A stretch of 63,879 nt of DNA, from positions 1-63,879 of the forward strand of contig JAJYVY010000001.1 of the NCBI GenBank assembly GCA_021791775.1. Direction: 5' to 3'. The notes beneath the pieces were generated by a model. The model was not told where the DNA came from. It saw only the letters and a list, made by a program, of their open reading frames with translations, and did no database searches. Numbering within the stretch: the stretch's first letter is position 1; the number at the start of each line of letters is the position of its first letter. The stretch comes from Microcaldota archaeon (GTDB lineage: Archaea > Micrarchaeota > Micrarchaeia > Micrarchaeales > Micrarchaeaceae). Positions 1 to 7,881 of the stretch are shown here, one piece after another. Made by a program: the position numbers and the translations under genes.

Positions 1-902
1 GTTGATGTTGTAGTCGAAGTTGAGGTTGTTGTTGAAATTGAGGTTGTTGATGTTGAGGTAGAGGTGACGGATGTTGACGTGGAGACCTGCACAACAAATG
101 TTATTGTGTATCCTGCGCTTGTTTTGTTTAGCGCCGTGGCTAATATTGTAGCGTTTGTGGGTTGCGAGGCTTTGACAGTTGATATTGCAGTGCCATTGGC
201 TGCCGTAGTAGCAAATTGGGGGCTTATAACCACGTTTGCCGATGAGGTAGTAAAGTTGACCACTGCGCCTTTTAAGGGGTGGCCGCCGAGCTCTACGCTG
301 CCATAAAGATAAACCGTTTGGCCTACCGGGACATCCGCCCCGCTGCTGCTGCCTGATAGCGTCACTGTTACAATAGTGTTTGTTGATTGCTGCGCGGGGC
401 CTACGAAACTGCCCACGTAGGTTTCATTTTGATAGGTTGGGCATTGGGATGAGCTGTAATTCAGGGAGAATGCGCAATTTGATGCTTTTACGTATACCTT
501 CCCGGAAATAACGTTGTTTATCTTGATGAACTGCCTTATGGGTATTATGCAGAGTATGTCTCCTCCTGGCGCTACGAAAGTTGGGGAGCACGGCGAGGCG
601 ATTGTATTCGTTCCGCTGATGTTTACGAACGCCGATGGGCTTTTTACCGGATACTGCTGGGAGTTGGCAAGGAGAAGCACTATGCTTGTTGCCTTTGAGG
701 TGAGATTTGTATTGACCATGACGTCCCTGCAGGTTATCGGCGCGACTGTGCTGCACGATGCTGGCACGATTGTAGAGGGGACGATTATGAAAAGGTAGAG
801 AAATGACATAGCTATGGCTATGATGAGTATTGCCCAGCCGTATGTGGTGAGAAAGTCGATTGCTGATTGGGCCACTTTAGGCCTGTTGACATGGCTCATC
901 AT
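1..902 (-). CDS. Secreted pilin-like protein with Big_1-like domain and Ser/Thr stalk (C-terminus outside window)
   Basis: The minus strand is open from an ATG at 902 to the window edge: 300 codons without a stop. Residues 11-38 (QSAIDFLTTYGWAIL, then a hydrophobic run) resemble the type-IV-pilin-like N-termini common in DPANN archaea, giving a likely prepilin-peptidase or signal-anchor segment. Residues about 175-272 read as an invasin-like Ig fold (Big_1 type: GGHPLKGAVVNFTT, then TAANGTAISTVKA). From about 273 onward the sequence is almost pure Ser/Thr, a stalk probably heavily glycosylated; about eight N-x-S/T sequons precede it. I infer a cell-surface adhesin or pseudopilin. A second ATG lies directly at 899. 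The product downstream of position 1 is unknown. Confidence 0.75.
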   Translation of the reverse strand, partial: MMSHVNRPKVAQSAIDFLTTYGWAILIIAIAMSFLYLFIIVPSTIVPASCSTVAPITCRDVMVNTNLTSKATSIVLLLANSQQYPVKSPSAFVNISGTNTIASPCSPTFVAPGGDILCIIPIRQFIKINNVISGKVYVKASNCAFSLNYSSSQCPTYQNETYVGSFVGPAQQSTNTIVTVTLSGSSSGADVPVGQTVYLYGSVELGGHPLKGAVVNFTTSSANVVISPQFATTAANGTAISTVKASQPTNATILATALNKTSAGYTITFVVQVSTSTSVTSTSTSTTSISTTTSTSTTTS

Positions 903-983
903 GGAGGAGTGATCGGGCAAGGCGCTACCACCTATCAACTACTAAAAAGATATCGGTATAATAGTATTTAAATTGGTGCGCGT

Positions 984-1853
984 TTGTCTAAAATATGGGC
1001 ACTTTTCAGGCTCACAAGGATAGAGCATAGCGCTATGCTTGTCATTGCGGTTATTGCCGCTGAGCTGATAAGCGGGCCTCTTCCGTCGTTTCCCATACTT
1101 CTTTTGAGCCTTATAACCCCGATATTCGTGAGCATGGGCTCTTTTGCGATAAATGACTATTTCGATGTCGAATCTGACAAATCGAACAAGAGATTCGACA
1201 GGCCGCTTGTCAACGGCGAGCTCTCCATGCGCTCCGCCCTTTCCATCTCGATAATCTCGTTTGTCATCGGGGTGGGCGCCGGCGCTTTCATAAATGCGTA
1301 TGCTTTCGCCATTGCATTGATATTCGGGGCGCTTGCCTTCCTTTACAGTTACAGGCTGAAGGATATGCTACTTCTCGGCAATATCTATATAGCATTGTCC
1401 ATGGCGATTCCGTTCCTCTACGGCGACTTCGTAGTTTCGAGTATGCTGTCGAAAGGCATAGCGGTGGTGTTCTTCATAGTCTTCCTGAGCGGCCTTGCGC
1501 GGGAGATACACGGCATGATACGGGACTACAGGGGCGATGCAAAAGCAAGGAGGACAAGGAACCTCGTACATCGCATTGGCAGCTTGAGGTCAGCGCAGCT
1601 TGCATTCCTTCTTTATGCAGAGGCCATACTCATAAGCATATTCGCTTTCTTTTTTATAGCCCCTTTTATGTTTAACCTTTCCTACATCCTGCCCATAGGA
1701 ATAGCTGACGCCATGCTGGCATACGTAGCCATACTCGCGCTTTTCAGAGGCAGCCATTCATTCTACAAATCTGCAAGGAACATAAGCCTCCTTGCCATGG
1801 GCGTAGCTCTTCTAGGCTATCTTGTATCTCCGCTGCTCCACTTTATAGTATGA
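984..1853 (+). CDS. UbiA-family prenyltransferase, probable digeranylgeranylglyceryl phosphate synthase
   Basis: A 289-residue polytopic membrane protein with about eight hydrophobic segments. The first Asp-rich site is residues 57-74 (NDYFDVESDKSNKRFDRP); the second is around 174-190 (EIHGMIRDYRGDAKARR). Both are diagnostic of UbiA prenyltransferases, and the NxRxDRP form fits the archaeal lipid branch, which adds the second geranylgeranyl chain to GGGP. CarS, geranylgeranyl reductase and a CDP-alcohol phosphatidyltransferase elsewhere in the window support that role; other UbiA substrates cannot be excluded. The start is a TTG. A TATA-like element lies at about 963-972, divergent from the pilin-like gene. 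Confidence 0.85.
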   Translation: MSKIWALFRLTRIEHSAMLVIAVIAAELISGPLPSFPILLLSLITPIFVSMGSFAINDYFDVESDKSNKRFDRPLVNGELSMRSALSISIISFVIGVGAGAFINAYAFAIALIFGALAFLYSYRLKDMLLLGNIYIALSMAIPFLYGDFVVSSMLSKGIAVVFFIVFLSGLAREIHGMIRDYRGDAKARRTRNLVHRIGSLRSAQLAFLLYAEAILISIFAFFFIAPFMFNLSYILPIGIADAMLAYVAILALFRGSHSFYKSARNISLLAMGVALLGYLVSPLLHFIV

Positions 1854-2498
1854 TCAGATGCCGGCTTCCTGCTTCATCGGCTTCGACTCCAGCTTGGCTT
1901 CGAAGTCGTCCATCTTGTGCGTGAACTCGTCGTTCGTCTTTATCGACCCCCTCGCTTTCAGCACCTCTCTAGACAACAAGTAGTATATGAATGCCAGCGA
2001 TTTTCTCCCCCTGTTGTTCGACGGCACTATGAAATCTATGAATTTTGTAGAATTGTCGGTGTCGCTGAGCGCAACTATGGGCATGTTGACCTTGCTTGCC
2101 TCGTTGACCGCCTGCTTCTCGTTCCTGGAATCGCTTATGAGTATCAGCTTCGGTTCCGTAAAATCGTCCCTGTTCGGGTTCGTGAATATCCCTGGAGTTA
2201 CCCTTCCCTTTATGAATTTGGCGCCTATTATCTCGGCGAATTTCTCAGCAGGCACTATGGCATAGATTCTTGACGCTGTCACCACCACCTCCTTCGGATC
2301 ATATCTAGCGACCATCGCCGCCGCGATCCTTATCCTGTTGTCTATGGTATTGAGGTCTAGAAGATAAAGTCCGTCTTCCCTTACCTTGTACACGAACCTC
2401 TTCATGCCTGGGCTCCTGGTCTTCGTGGCTATGTGGATGCCTGTCTCTAGATAGTTGTTCTGCTCTGTCAGCAATTCTTCCTGTTTTTCTTCCTCCAT
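1854..2498 (-). CDS. rpsB: 30S ribosomal protein uS2
   Basis: 214 residues with the archaeal uS2 core: YLETGIHIATKTRSPGM near the N-terminus, then LNTIDNRIRIAAAMVARYDP and IPSNNRGRKSLAFIYYLLSREVLKARG-like C-terminal blocks. It lies last in the minus-strand operon, after rpoN and tRNA-Pro, as in the usual archaeal order (rpoN-rpoK-uS2), but rpoK has moved to 52975. Its stop codon abuts the UbiA stop without a gap (convergent genes). Confidence 0.95.
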   Translation of the reverse strand: MEEEKQEELLTEQNNYLETGIHIATKTRSPGMKRFVYKVREDGLYLLDLNTIDNRIRIAAAMVARYDPKEVVVTASRIYAIVPAEKFAEIIGAKFIKGRVTPGIFTNPNRDDFTEPKLILISDSRNEKQAVNEASKVNMPIVALSDTDNSTKFIDFIVPSNNRGRKSLAFIYYLLSREVLKARGSIKTNDEFTHKMDDFEAKLESKPMKQEAGI

Positions 2499-2509
2499 AA
2501 CATCACATT

Positions 2510-2597
2510 TGGGGCCGCCGAGATTTTCAGCCTTCGCTTTTGAACTCGGGTCGCTACCACCCCAAGGTAGAAGCCTACCAAGCTAGCAGACGGCCCC
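2510..2597 (-). tRNA. tRNA-Pro(GGG) with a 15-nt intron in the T-loop
   Basis: Reverse-complement reading gives a perfect acceptor stem GGGGCCG/CGGCCCC with A73 discriminator (2510), a D-arm, an anticodon stem CTACC/GGTAG with loop TTGGGGT (anticodon GGG, Pro), and a T-stem CCGAG/CTCGG. The T-loop is 22 nt instead of 7. Removing 2524-2538 restores the standard loop TTCAAAT, and the mature tRNA is 73 nt. The junctions fold as a bulge-helix-bulge: central helix TTCA/TGAA, 3-nt bulges AA|A and AA|T, and a 2-bp inner helix closed by GAAG. This places the intron at position 59/60. No CCA is encoded. Confidence 0.9.
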
Positions 2598-2620
2598 TGG
2601 CTTATCTTTTTGCATTGTTC

Positions 2621-2631
2621 CTTTTATTACT
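2621..2631 (-). promoter_or_regulatory. Probable TATA box for tRNA-Pro
   Basis: On the minus strand GTAATAAAAGG lies about 24 nt upstream of the tRNA 5' end at 2597, the usual archaeal TATA spacing, so the tRNA may have its own promoter inside the rpoD-uS2 operon. Confidence 0.45.
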
Positions 2632-2672
2632 TGCTTATGGATGACCCGCCCATAAATGGTGCGGGCTTCCCT

Positions 2673-2873
2673 TCATTTCTTCCCTATCTTTATGAATTCG
2701 TCTATAAGTTCGACGTTGCTTATGAGCATCCTTCTGCAGCAGTACCTCTTTATCCCAAGATCGTCTAGCACGGCTGCAGCATCTTCGTGCTCCTTGTTTA
2801 CCCTCCTGTCGTACTCGTCCCACTTGTCGGCTATAACTGCGCCGCAGCTGAAACATCTCACTGGAATCATCAT
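2673..2873 (-). CDS. rpoN: DNA-directed RNA polymerase subunit N
   Basis: 66 residues matching archaeal RpoN/Rpb10 length. It has the N-terminal zinc-binding CFSCG, then KWDEYDRRV and the GIKRYCCRRM block with the paired cysteines. It is an assembly subunit that contacts RpoD/RpoL. It lies 18 bp downstream of uS9 in the same direction, the standard archaeal position. The tRNA-Pro gene follows where rpoK is often found. Confidence 0.95.
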   Translation of the reverse strand: MMIPVRCFSCGAVIADKWDEYDRRVNKEHEDAAAVLDDLGIKRYCCRRMLISNVELIDEFIKIGKK

Positions 2874-2891
2874 GTTATCATCTAATCGTAA

Positions 2892-3419
2892 TCATCTATA
2901 TGACGTCTGGAACCTTGCCCTTGCCTTCGGCCCGAGGAACTTCTTCGGTTCCACCCTCCTGTAATCATCAACAAGAAGATTCCTGTCGAATCTCATGTAC
3001 TCCTTTCTTATGGTGTCGGTATCGGAGAACTCTGCGATTGCCTTTGCGATGGCACTTCTTATCGCCTGCGCCTGGGCGCTTCTCCCTCCACCCCTTATGT
3101 TTATGGATATGTCAAGCTTTGCAGCCATGCTTTTTGTTATGTTGGATAGGTTCATGGGCTCGCGCATTATCCCTCTATAGATATCCTGCTCTATCGCATT
3201 TATATCTATGCCGTTCACCCTCACTCTCCCGCTGCCGAGCTTTGCTGACGCCCTTGCTATCGCCTCCTTCCTCTTGCTTCTGACCATCACAACTCTTTCG
3301 AGTTTCTTTGAGCTTCTTCTTTTAGGCTTGGCGACCCTGCTGCGGATTTTTTTCGCTTCTTCCTGCGGCTGGGTTGCCGCTCCTTCCTCCACTGCTATGG
3401 TATGCTGCACCTCTTCCAT
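2892..3419 (-). CDS. rpsI: 30S ribosomal protein uS9
   Basis: 175 residues. The uS9 core starts near residue 42 (VVMVRSKRKEAIARA) and ends with the conserved basic tail KFLGPKARARFQTSYR. The first ~40 residues are an extension, acidic/Gln-rich at first (EEVQHTIAVEEGAATQPQEE) and then Lys/Arg-rich, longer than in most archaeal uS9. It sits 4 bp downstream of uL13, in the conserved eL18-uL13-uS9-rpoN order. Confidence 0.95.
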   Translation of the reverse strand: MEEVQHTIAVEEGAATQPQEEAKKIRSRVAKPKRRSSKKLERVVMVRSKRKEAIARASAKLGSGRVRVNGIDINAIEQDIYRGIMREPMNLSNITKSMAAKLDISINIRGGGRSAQAQAIRSAIAKAIAEFSDTDTIRKEYMRFDRNLLVDDYRRVEPKKFLGPKARARFQTSYR

Positions 3420-3423
3420 AATA

Positions 3424-3867
3424 TCATCTGGTATAACCCAGCATGCTAGATAATTCCTTTATTGTCATATGATTTACATACATGCCTTTCGGGTCCTTTG
3501 ATTCTATTTCTATAGGCTTCTTGCCAGAAAGTTCTGCCGGAACTCCTATATAAACCTTGAGCTTCCTATATGCTGATTTCCCCCTCGGCATCCTGTATGG
3601 GAGCATGCCTCTTATTATTCTCTTTACCAGCAAATCCGGCCTTCTCGACCAGTATGGCGAGTGCTCGGGGTTCGCCTTCTCCTTGAGGTTGACCCTTGTC
3701 TTGTACCTTTGTATTATGTCCTTCCTGTTTCCGCTTATTATGGCGTGTTCAGAGTTTATTACAGATACTTCGTTTCCCATCAAGAGGCTCTTTGCCACTT
3801 GGCTCGCCAGCCTGCCCAGTATCTTCCCCTTCGCATCATATACCATTTGGGCTTGCTGCTGCTCCAT
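3424..3867 (-). CDS. rplM: 50S ribosomal protein uL13
   Basis: 147 residues with the uL13 signature blocks DAKGKILGRLASQVAKSLL, NSEHAIISGNR and RIIRGMLPYRMPRGKSAYRKL. It is followed 4 bp later by uS9 and preceded 4 bp by eL18, so translational coupling within the operon is likely. Confidence 0.95.
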   Translation of the reverse strand: MEQQQAQMVYDAKGKILGRLASQVAKSLLMGNEVSVINSEHAIISGNRKDIIQRYKTRVNLKEKANPEHSPYWSRRPDLLVKRIIRGMLPYRMPRGKSAYRKLKVYIGVPAELSGKKPIEIESKDPKGMYVNHMTIKELSSMLGYTR

Positions 3868-3871
3868 CTTA

Positions 3872-4219
3872 TCACACTATTATGCTTATGTTTTTTTGGC
3901 TTGACATGCTTTTCAGGTCTAGCATGCTGCATCCTGATTCCGAAAGCCGCTTCGCGGCTCCTTTTGAGTACTCCAGCGCGGCTATTCTTATCTTGTGGTC
4001 CATCTTTCCTGCCGACAATACCTTACCTGGCACTATAACATTGCTGCCCTCTTTTGTGTGCTTATTTATTTTGTAGATATTGACTGCAGTCCTGCTTCTC
4101 GCCGGCACGGCCACGAGCTCTGCTACTCTGCCCCATATCTTAGCCTTGCCTCCCCCGCTTGCGCTGCTTGCAAAGCTCAGCCATTCCTTGACTTCTGGCT
4201 TTTCTGCATTGATTTTCAT
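3872..4219 (-). CDS. rpl18e: 50S ribosomal protein eL18
   Basis: 115 residues beginning MKINAEKPEVKEW, with the eL18 core KIWGRVAELVAVPARSRTAVNIYKI, then VIVPGKVLSAGKM and C-terminal LDLKSMSSQKNISIIV. The reading frame is open further upstream, but that extension would run through the tRNA-Leu gene (4231-4336), so I place the start at the ATG at 4219. It lies between tRNA-Leu and uL13, and is probably cotranscribed with both. Confidence 0.93.
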   Translation of the reverse strand: MKINAEKPEVKEWLSFASSASGGGKAKIWGRVAELVAVPARSRTAVNIYKINKHTKEGSNVIVPGKVLSAGKMDHKIRIAALEYSKGAAKRLSESGCSMLDLKSMSSQKNISIIV

Positions 4220-4230
4220 GGCATCACTTA

Positions 4231-4336
4231 TGCGGGGGGAGAGATTTGAACTCTCGCAGTCACTAAAGACACAGGAGTTCCGAGCGCTTTTGCACACCTC
4301 AGTCCTGCGCATTTGGCCATGCTCTGCCACCCCCGC
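4231..4336 (-). tRNA. tRNA-Leu(GAG) with a 19-nt intron at 37/38
   Basis: Type II tRNA: acceptor GCGGGGG/CCCCCGC plus A73, anticodon stem CAGGA/TCCTG, long variable arm, T-arm GAGAG-TTCAAAT-CTCTC. An extra 19 nt (4278-4296) follow G37. They form a textbook bulge-helix-bulge: central helix CTGA/TCGG, bulges GG|T and AA|C, inner helix GTGC/GCGC with an AAAA loop. Splicing gives the loop CTGAGGC, anticodon GAG. The gene lies between rpoD and eL18, 1 bp from the rpoD stop, so processing from the operon transcript is likely. Confidence 0.93.
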
Positions 4337-4337
4337 A

Positions 4338-4913
4338 TCATAGTTTCTTGGCTTTGGCCAAAAGAGAATCTGCTTGCTCCTCTATAGCATCTAAAGCCTT
4401 ATTAATTATCTGCTTGGGCGGCATCTGGCCAAACGATTCTACATAAAATTCAAATGTATCGTCTCCTTTTTGCTCGTAAGTAACAAGGCCGGGCTGGAAC
4501 TTTGCGTGGGTCGACCCCACTCCCATCCTTGCCTTGCCGTCTAGCCTTATCCTCTGCCCTTCGGCTAGCTTTATCAGGGGTATGGCATCGTTCGCCGCCT
4601 TGACCTCCTTGTCGGCAGACTTCAGTTCTTTGGAGTAGACGGTCTTCGGGCCCTCCGCCTCCAACGTGAACACCACTTCGTCCTTTTCCGAGTATCCTCT
4701 TGAGGGCGTAGTTATCGGTACAAGACCTATCCTGTGCGCGATATACTCGTCGAACATGGCGCTAGAGTTTTCGTAAAAAGTGACAGCATCTATCGCAAAT
4801 GTGGGTACGCTCCCAGTCGCTGCCCTCCTGACCGCATTTGCATATGCGTTCGTTGCCTCCTTTAGGACGAATTTCATAGTGTTGCGATTATCATCTAGCA
4901 TTTCCATTTTCAT
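4338..4913 (-). CDS. rpoD: DNA-directed RNA polymerase subunit D
   Basis: About 191 residues; RpoD is the archaeal alpha-like/Rpb3 subunit that dimerises with RpoL. Diagnostic blocks: FVLKEATNAYANAVRRAATG, SSAMFDEYIAHRIGLVPITTP (the alpha/Rpb3 signature) and the C-terminal dimerisation helix KQIINKALDAIEEQADSL. The protein is short and lacks the four-Cys ferredoxin-like insertion found in some archaea. The frame is open to an ATG at 4937, but a TATA-like box covers about 4935-4945, so ATG 4913 (MKMEML) is preferred, leaderless or nearly so. It heads the operon. Confidence 0.92.
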   Translation of the reverse strand: MKMEMLDDNRNTMKFVLKEATNAYANAVRRAATGSVPTFAIDAVTFYENSSAMFDEYIAHRIGLVPITTPSRGYSEKDEVVFTLEAEGPKTVYSKELKSADKEVKAANDAIPLIKLAEGQRIRLDGKARMGVGSTHAKFQPGLVTYEQKGDDTFEFYVESFGQMPPKQIINKALDAIEEQADSLLAKAKKL

Positions 4914-4967
4914 GTTCTCACTAAGAAGCAGCGACAATAAATAACTATCAGAATTATGTAGAATAAT

Positions 4968-4977
4968 ATTTATAAAG
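4968..4977 (+). promoter_or_regulatory. TATA box for the 5013 gene
   Basis: ATTTATAAAG is a near-consensus archaeal TATA box. With initiation about 25 nt downstream it argues against translation from the in-frame ATG at 4980 and for the TTG at 5013. Confidence 0.6.
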
Positions 4978-5012
4978 CCATGCCCAGTATGTTTATCTTG
5001 CTTGGTGGTTTC

Positions 5013-5612
5013 TTGACGTTTGAAGACATGCTAATGGAGGACATGCAAGGCGCTAAGTTCAACTTGAACGAGTATGCCCGCAGCTTCAAGAAAAGGCCGC
5101 ACGTGTCGAAGAGCAAGATTGATGCATATGACAATGCGGTATACCTGAAGATAGGGCAGTGGTGGGCCCAGAAGGACTATGATGGCATGAAAAAAAGATA
5201 CGTGGCTGCCACCGGGCTGACATATGACATGTTTTTGAGCATCTACGATGTTAATTCGAGGAGCATGTTGGCGGCGAGAACAGTAGATTTTGAAGAGCGG
5301 TTGAAAGAGGTGATAAAGGATTTTACGCGCGGACTTAAGAGGCCAAACCTGGAATTCAGGTTTATAGGGATGCAGAACGGGGAGGATCCGGTGGCGGTGC
5401 GCACCGTAGTTGAATTTGTGCGTTCGTTGAGGATTCCGGTATTCGAGGTTGACCTCTTCGGCAACCTGACCAGGCACATAGCGGTTGACGCCTACAGCGG
5501 GATGAGCTTCAATGTGCTGTTGGAGGACAGAATTTACAAACCTGGAGAGCTGGTAAACAGCATGACGAAAGAGCAGTTTGAGAGGGCGGTCAGGCCTCAA
5601 GCCTCTTTGTAA
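5013..5612 (+). CDS. Conserved hypothetical protein
   Basis: 199 residues, not recognised. The N-terminal half is helical and charged (FEDMLMEDMQGAKFNLNEYA, then a WWAQKDYDGMKKRY segment). The C-terminal part alternates strand and helix (LEFRFIGMQNGEDP, VVEFVRSLRIPVFEVDLFG), suggesting a small alpha/beta domain, but I see no catalytic motif. The chosen start is TTG 5013, preceded by GGTGGT, like the GGTGAT ribosome-binding sites used by neighbouring genes; the frame is open back to 4980. Its 3' end overlaps the convergent 2H phosphoesterase gene by 23 bp. Confidence 0.7.
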   Translation: MTFEDMLMEDMQGAKFNLNEYARSFKKRPHVSKSKIDAYDNAVYLKIGQWWAQKDYDGMKKRYVAATGLTYDMFLSIYDVNSRSMLAARTVDFEERLKEVIKDFTRGLKRPNLEFRFIGMQNGEDPVAVRTVVEFVRSLRIPVFEVDLFGNLTRHIAVDAYSGMSFNVLLEDRIYKPGELVNSMTKEQFERAVRPQASL

Positions 5613-6156
5613 ATACATCGTAGTGCTCAGGCCCGTCCCCAGACAGTACGCTTCTTTTCAGTTTTATCTCAGAGCATTGGAAGCTGCCAATCTCGTCGTT
5701 GAGATGCGAGTCAATGAACGCGGAAACCTTGCCGAGGTTTTGCGGCCCTTTCACCCTGGCAATAGTGATGTGCGGCTGGAATGCGCCGTGTTCTCTATAG
5801 AGTTTTATGCCGCTGTTCCTCAAGCCCTCAACTATATTCCTGCGCATGCCGGAAAGTTCATTCGCCCCCCTGTCCAGCCCGGCAAATATGACGCGCGGCC
5901 TCTCTCTTGTTATCGCAGATACCCCTTTTACCGATATCTCAAATGGCTTGCAGCTCACAGCAGACAGAGCCTCTGTGATTTTTGCGGTATCGCTTTCCTT
6001 TACGCTGCCGATAAATACCATAGTTATGTGCATCTGCCGCTCCTGCACGGTCCTTATCCCTTCCATGTCTATCTGGTCGGCCAGCCCCCCTATCCTATTT
6101 TTTATCCCTTCTGGCAGGTCTACGGCTATGAAGGCCCTGTATGTTTCTTCTCGCAA
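5590..6156 (-). CDS. thpR: RNA 2',3'-cyclic phosphodiesterase (2H family)
   Basis: 188 residues, typical for the ThpR/LigT family. Two catalytic H-x-T/I motifs are visible, HITM around residue 43 and HITI around 127, in the tandem arrangement of 2H phosphoesterases that hydrolyse or ligate 2',3'-cyclic RNA ends. FIAVDLPEGIKNRI is the usual N-terminus. The start is TTG with GGTGGGTGC upstream. It lies 15 bp after the flippase gene, probably cotranscribed. In an organism with many tRNA introns a role in RNA-end processing is plausible but is inference. Confidence 0.9.
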   Translation of the reverse strand: MREETYRAFIAVDLPEGIKNRIGGLADQIDMEGIRTVQERQMHITMVFIGSVKESDTAKITEALSAVSCKPFEISVKGVSAITRERPRVIFAGLDRGANELSGMRRNIVEGLRNSGIKLYREHGAFQPHITIARVKGPQNLGKVSAFIDSHLNDEIGSFQCSEIKLKRSVLSGDGPEHYDVFTKRLEA

Positions 6157-6171
6157 GCACCCACCAAACTC

Positions 6172-7767
6172 TTAGCGCGCCCTTACAAAGATCGCCGAGT
6201 ACCCCAGAAGGCGGCCAAAAAGCGCACTTACTACAGGTATCCTTCTCGTCATTCTTTCCAGTATGGATATGTCCCTTCTGGTCAGCCCTTTAAGGACGCC
6301 AAGCATTATCGGGTAGACTATTATCACCTCTATAGCCCCGGCTATCAGGAGCGCTATGTAATCCCCACCGAATAGAGGCATTAGAGGGACAATGAGCAGC
6401 ATTGTTATGGCGTTGGCGCCAAGTATCCTGTAGAGCTTGCCGGAATCGAAGCCGAGTTTGTAGAGTTTTGCGCTCTTGACTATGAAGAGGATGTTGGTGA
6501 CTATCGGGGTTATCGCATAAAGAAGCAGCACCAGCCCCAGCCCCTTGAAAAGCGGCACTATTATCGGAAGCAGGATAAGCTGCATGACAGATATCACGGC
6601 GTTGTAGAGCATGTAGTCCTTTAGTCTCTTCGCGCTTATGAAAAGGGTGCTAGCATACGTCCCGGCCAGACCAACAAGAGTCCCAACGGCCATTATGGCT
6701 ATGTACAATGGCGCTAATGTGTAAACGCCGCTGAATGCGACATAAGAAAACGGCTTTGCTAGCACGGCTATGAACAGCAGGATCGGAGCGAGGAGGAGCA
6801 CTGCATAGTAGATAGTGTAATTGAACATCTTGGTTATCTTCTTGCTTATCTTCCTGCTGGCGAGCGTAGCGGAGTAGTTTGCGAGCAGCGACACGCTTAT
6901 CGACCCTGATATTACGTCTATCAGGGAGTTCACCCTGGACGCTACTCCGAAGTTGCCGACGACTACCGCTGTTGCAAATGCCCCCAACACGATAAGCGAG
7001 ATATTGCTTGACAGCGATTGCAGCGCTCCTGATGCGGCTATAGGCAATGAGAAGCTGAATATCTTTTTTATGGATTTTAATGAAGGCTTTACAAACATTC
7101 TGAGGTGGTTCTTGATGTATATCAGATAAACAGAGTAGAGGAATCCGGCAGAGGTGCCGATTATCAGCCCGATTATAGGGCCTGCCGGCCCCATGCCCAG
7201 CAGAACCAGCACTACTGCGAATACCGCCTGCAGGACCGCCTGGGTGGTGGTTATTGCCGCGATGTGCTTCCCTTTGTTGAACCCCAGGAGGGCGGAGTAC
7301 GATGCACCGAATAGCATAGAGCTGAGTATCGATATGGATGCCAGCTCTATGAATACAGTATAGGAGGGATTGTGGAAAACCGCCGACGCTATGAACCCGC
7401 TCATCATGAACGATATCGCAGAGAATATTATGCCTGCAACTATTGTGACGAAGAACGAGTTGGCAAGCAGGTCCTCTATGGCGTGTTTGTCCTTATTGTA
7501 TATGTGCTCTGGTATGAACTTGTTCAAAGCCGTGCTTATGCCGAGATTGCTCAAAGAGCCAAATACCCCTGATACTGCCAGCGCCAGAGTGTATATGCCG
7601 TAGCCTGTCGGGCCCAGCAGCCTCGCAAGAGCGATAAACGCCAATCCTAGGAAGATTATTGAAGCGAGCTTACCTATGAGCACGAAGCTGGCCATGCTTG
7701 CCGTCTGTGCGCCTATGGCGCTTGCCTCTGACTCTACAGTGTCAGATATTTCTGAATTATACGCCAT
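6172..7767 (-). CDS. Polysaccharide/oligosaccharide flippase (MOP superfamily, Wzx-like)
   Basis: 531 residues with about 12-14 transmembrane segments. The N-terminal block SFVLIGKLASIIFLGLAFIA, then ALARLLGPTGYGIYTLAL and GISTALNKFIPEH, is typical of Wzx/RfbX-like flippases that move lipid-linked glycans across the membrane. It fits the predicted surface glycoprotein at 1-902 and the GT2 gene at 56142, though neither is linked. Divergent from the DUF373 gene. Confidence 0.85.
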   Translation of the reverse strand: MAYNSEISDTVESEASAIGAQTASMASFVLIGKLASIIFLGLAFIALARLLGPTGYGIYTLALAVSGVFGSLSNLGISTALNKFIPEHIYNKDKHAIEDLLANSFFVTIVAGIIFSAISFMMSGFIASAVFHNPSYTVFIELASISILSSMLFGASYSALLGFNKGKHIAAITTTQAVLQAVFAVVLVLLGMGPAGPIIGLIIGTSAGFLYSVYLIYIKNHLRMFVKPSLKSIKKIFSFSLPIAASGALQSLSSNISLIVLGAFATAVVVGNFGVASRVNSLIDVISGSISVSLLANYSATLASRKISKKITKMFNYTIYYAVLLLAPILLFIAVLAKPFSYVAFSGVYTLAPLYIAIMAVGTLVGLAGTYASTLFISAKRLKDYMLYNAVISVMQLILLPIIVPLFKGLGLVLLLYAITPIVTNILFIVKSAKLYKLGFDSGKLYRILGANAITMLLIVPLMPLFGGDYIALLIAGAIEVIIVYPIMLGVLKGLTRRDISILERMTRRIPVVSALFGRLLGYSAIFVRAR

Positions 7768-7881
7768 AGCGAACCATCCCGGTCCTTCGACTGCAGTGCC
7801 GATATTGTATGCCGCAAATCATAATATAGATGAAGGTTTTTATGTTGATTGTACGCATTAAATACTGCTGAAGGCGGTATC

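Noticed and set aside
4220..4330. N-terminal extension of eL18 in frame with the gene
   Set aside because: The bases belong to tRNA-Leu(GAG); eL18 homologues begin at the ATG at 4219.
5578..6375. A 265-codon plus-strand open frame antisense to thpR and the flippase
   Set aside because: It has no family resemblance, is rich in His/Tyr/Pro/Arg as expected of a shadow frame, and lies opposite two well-supported genes.
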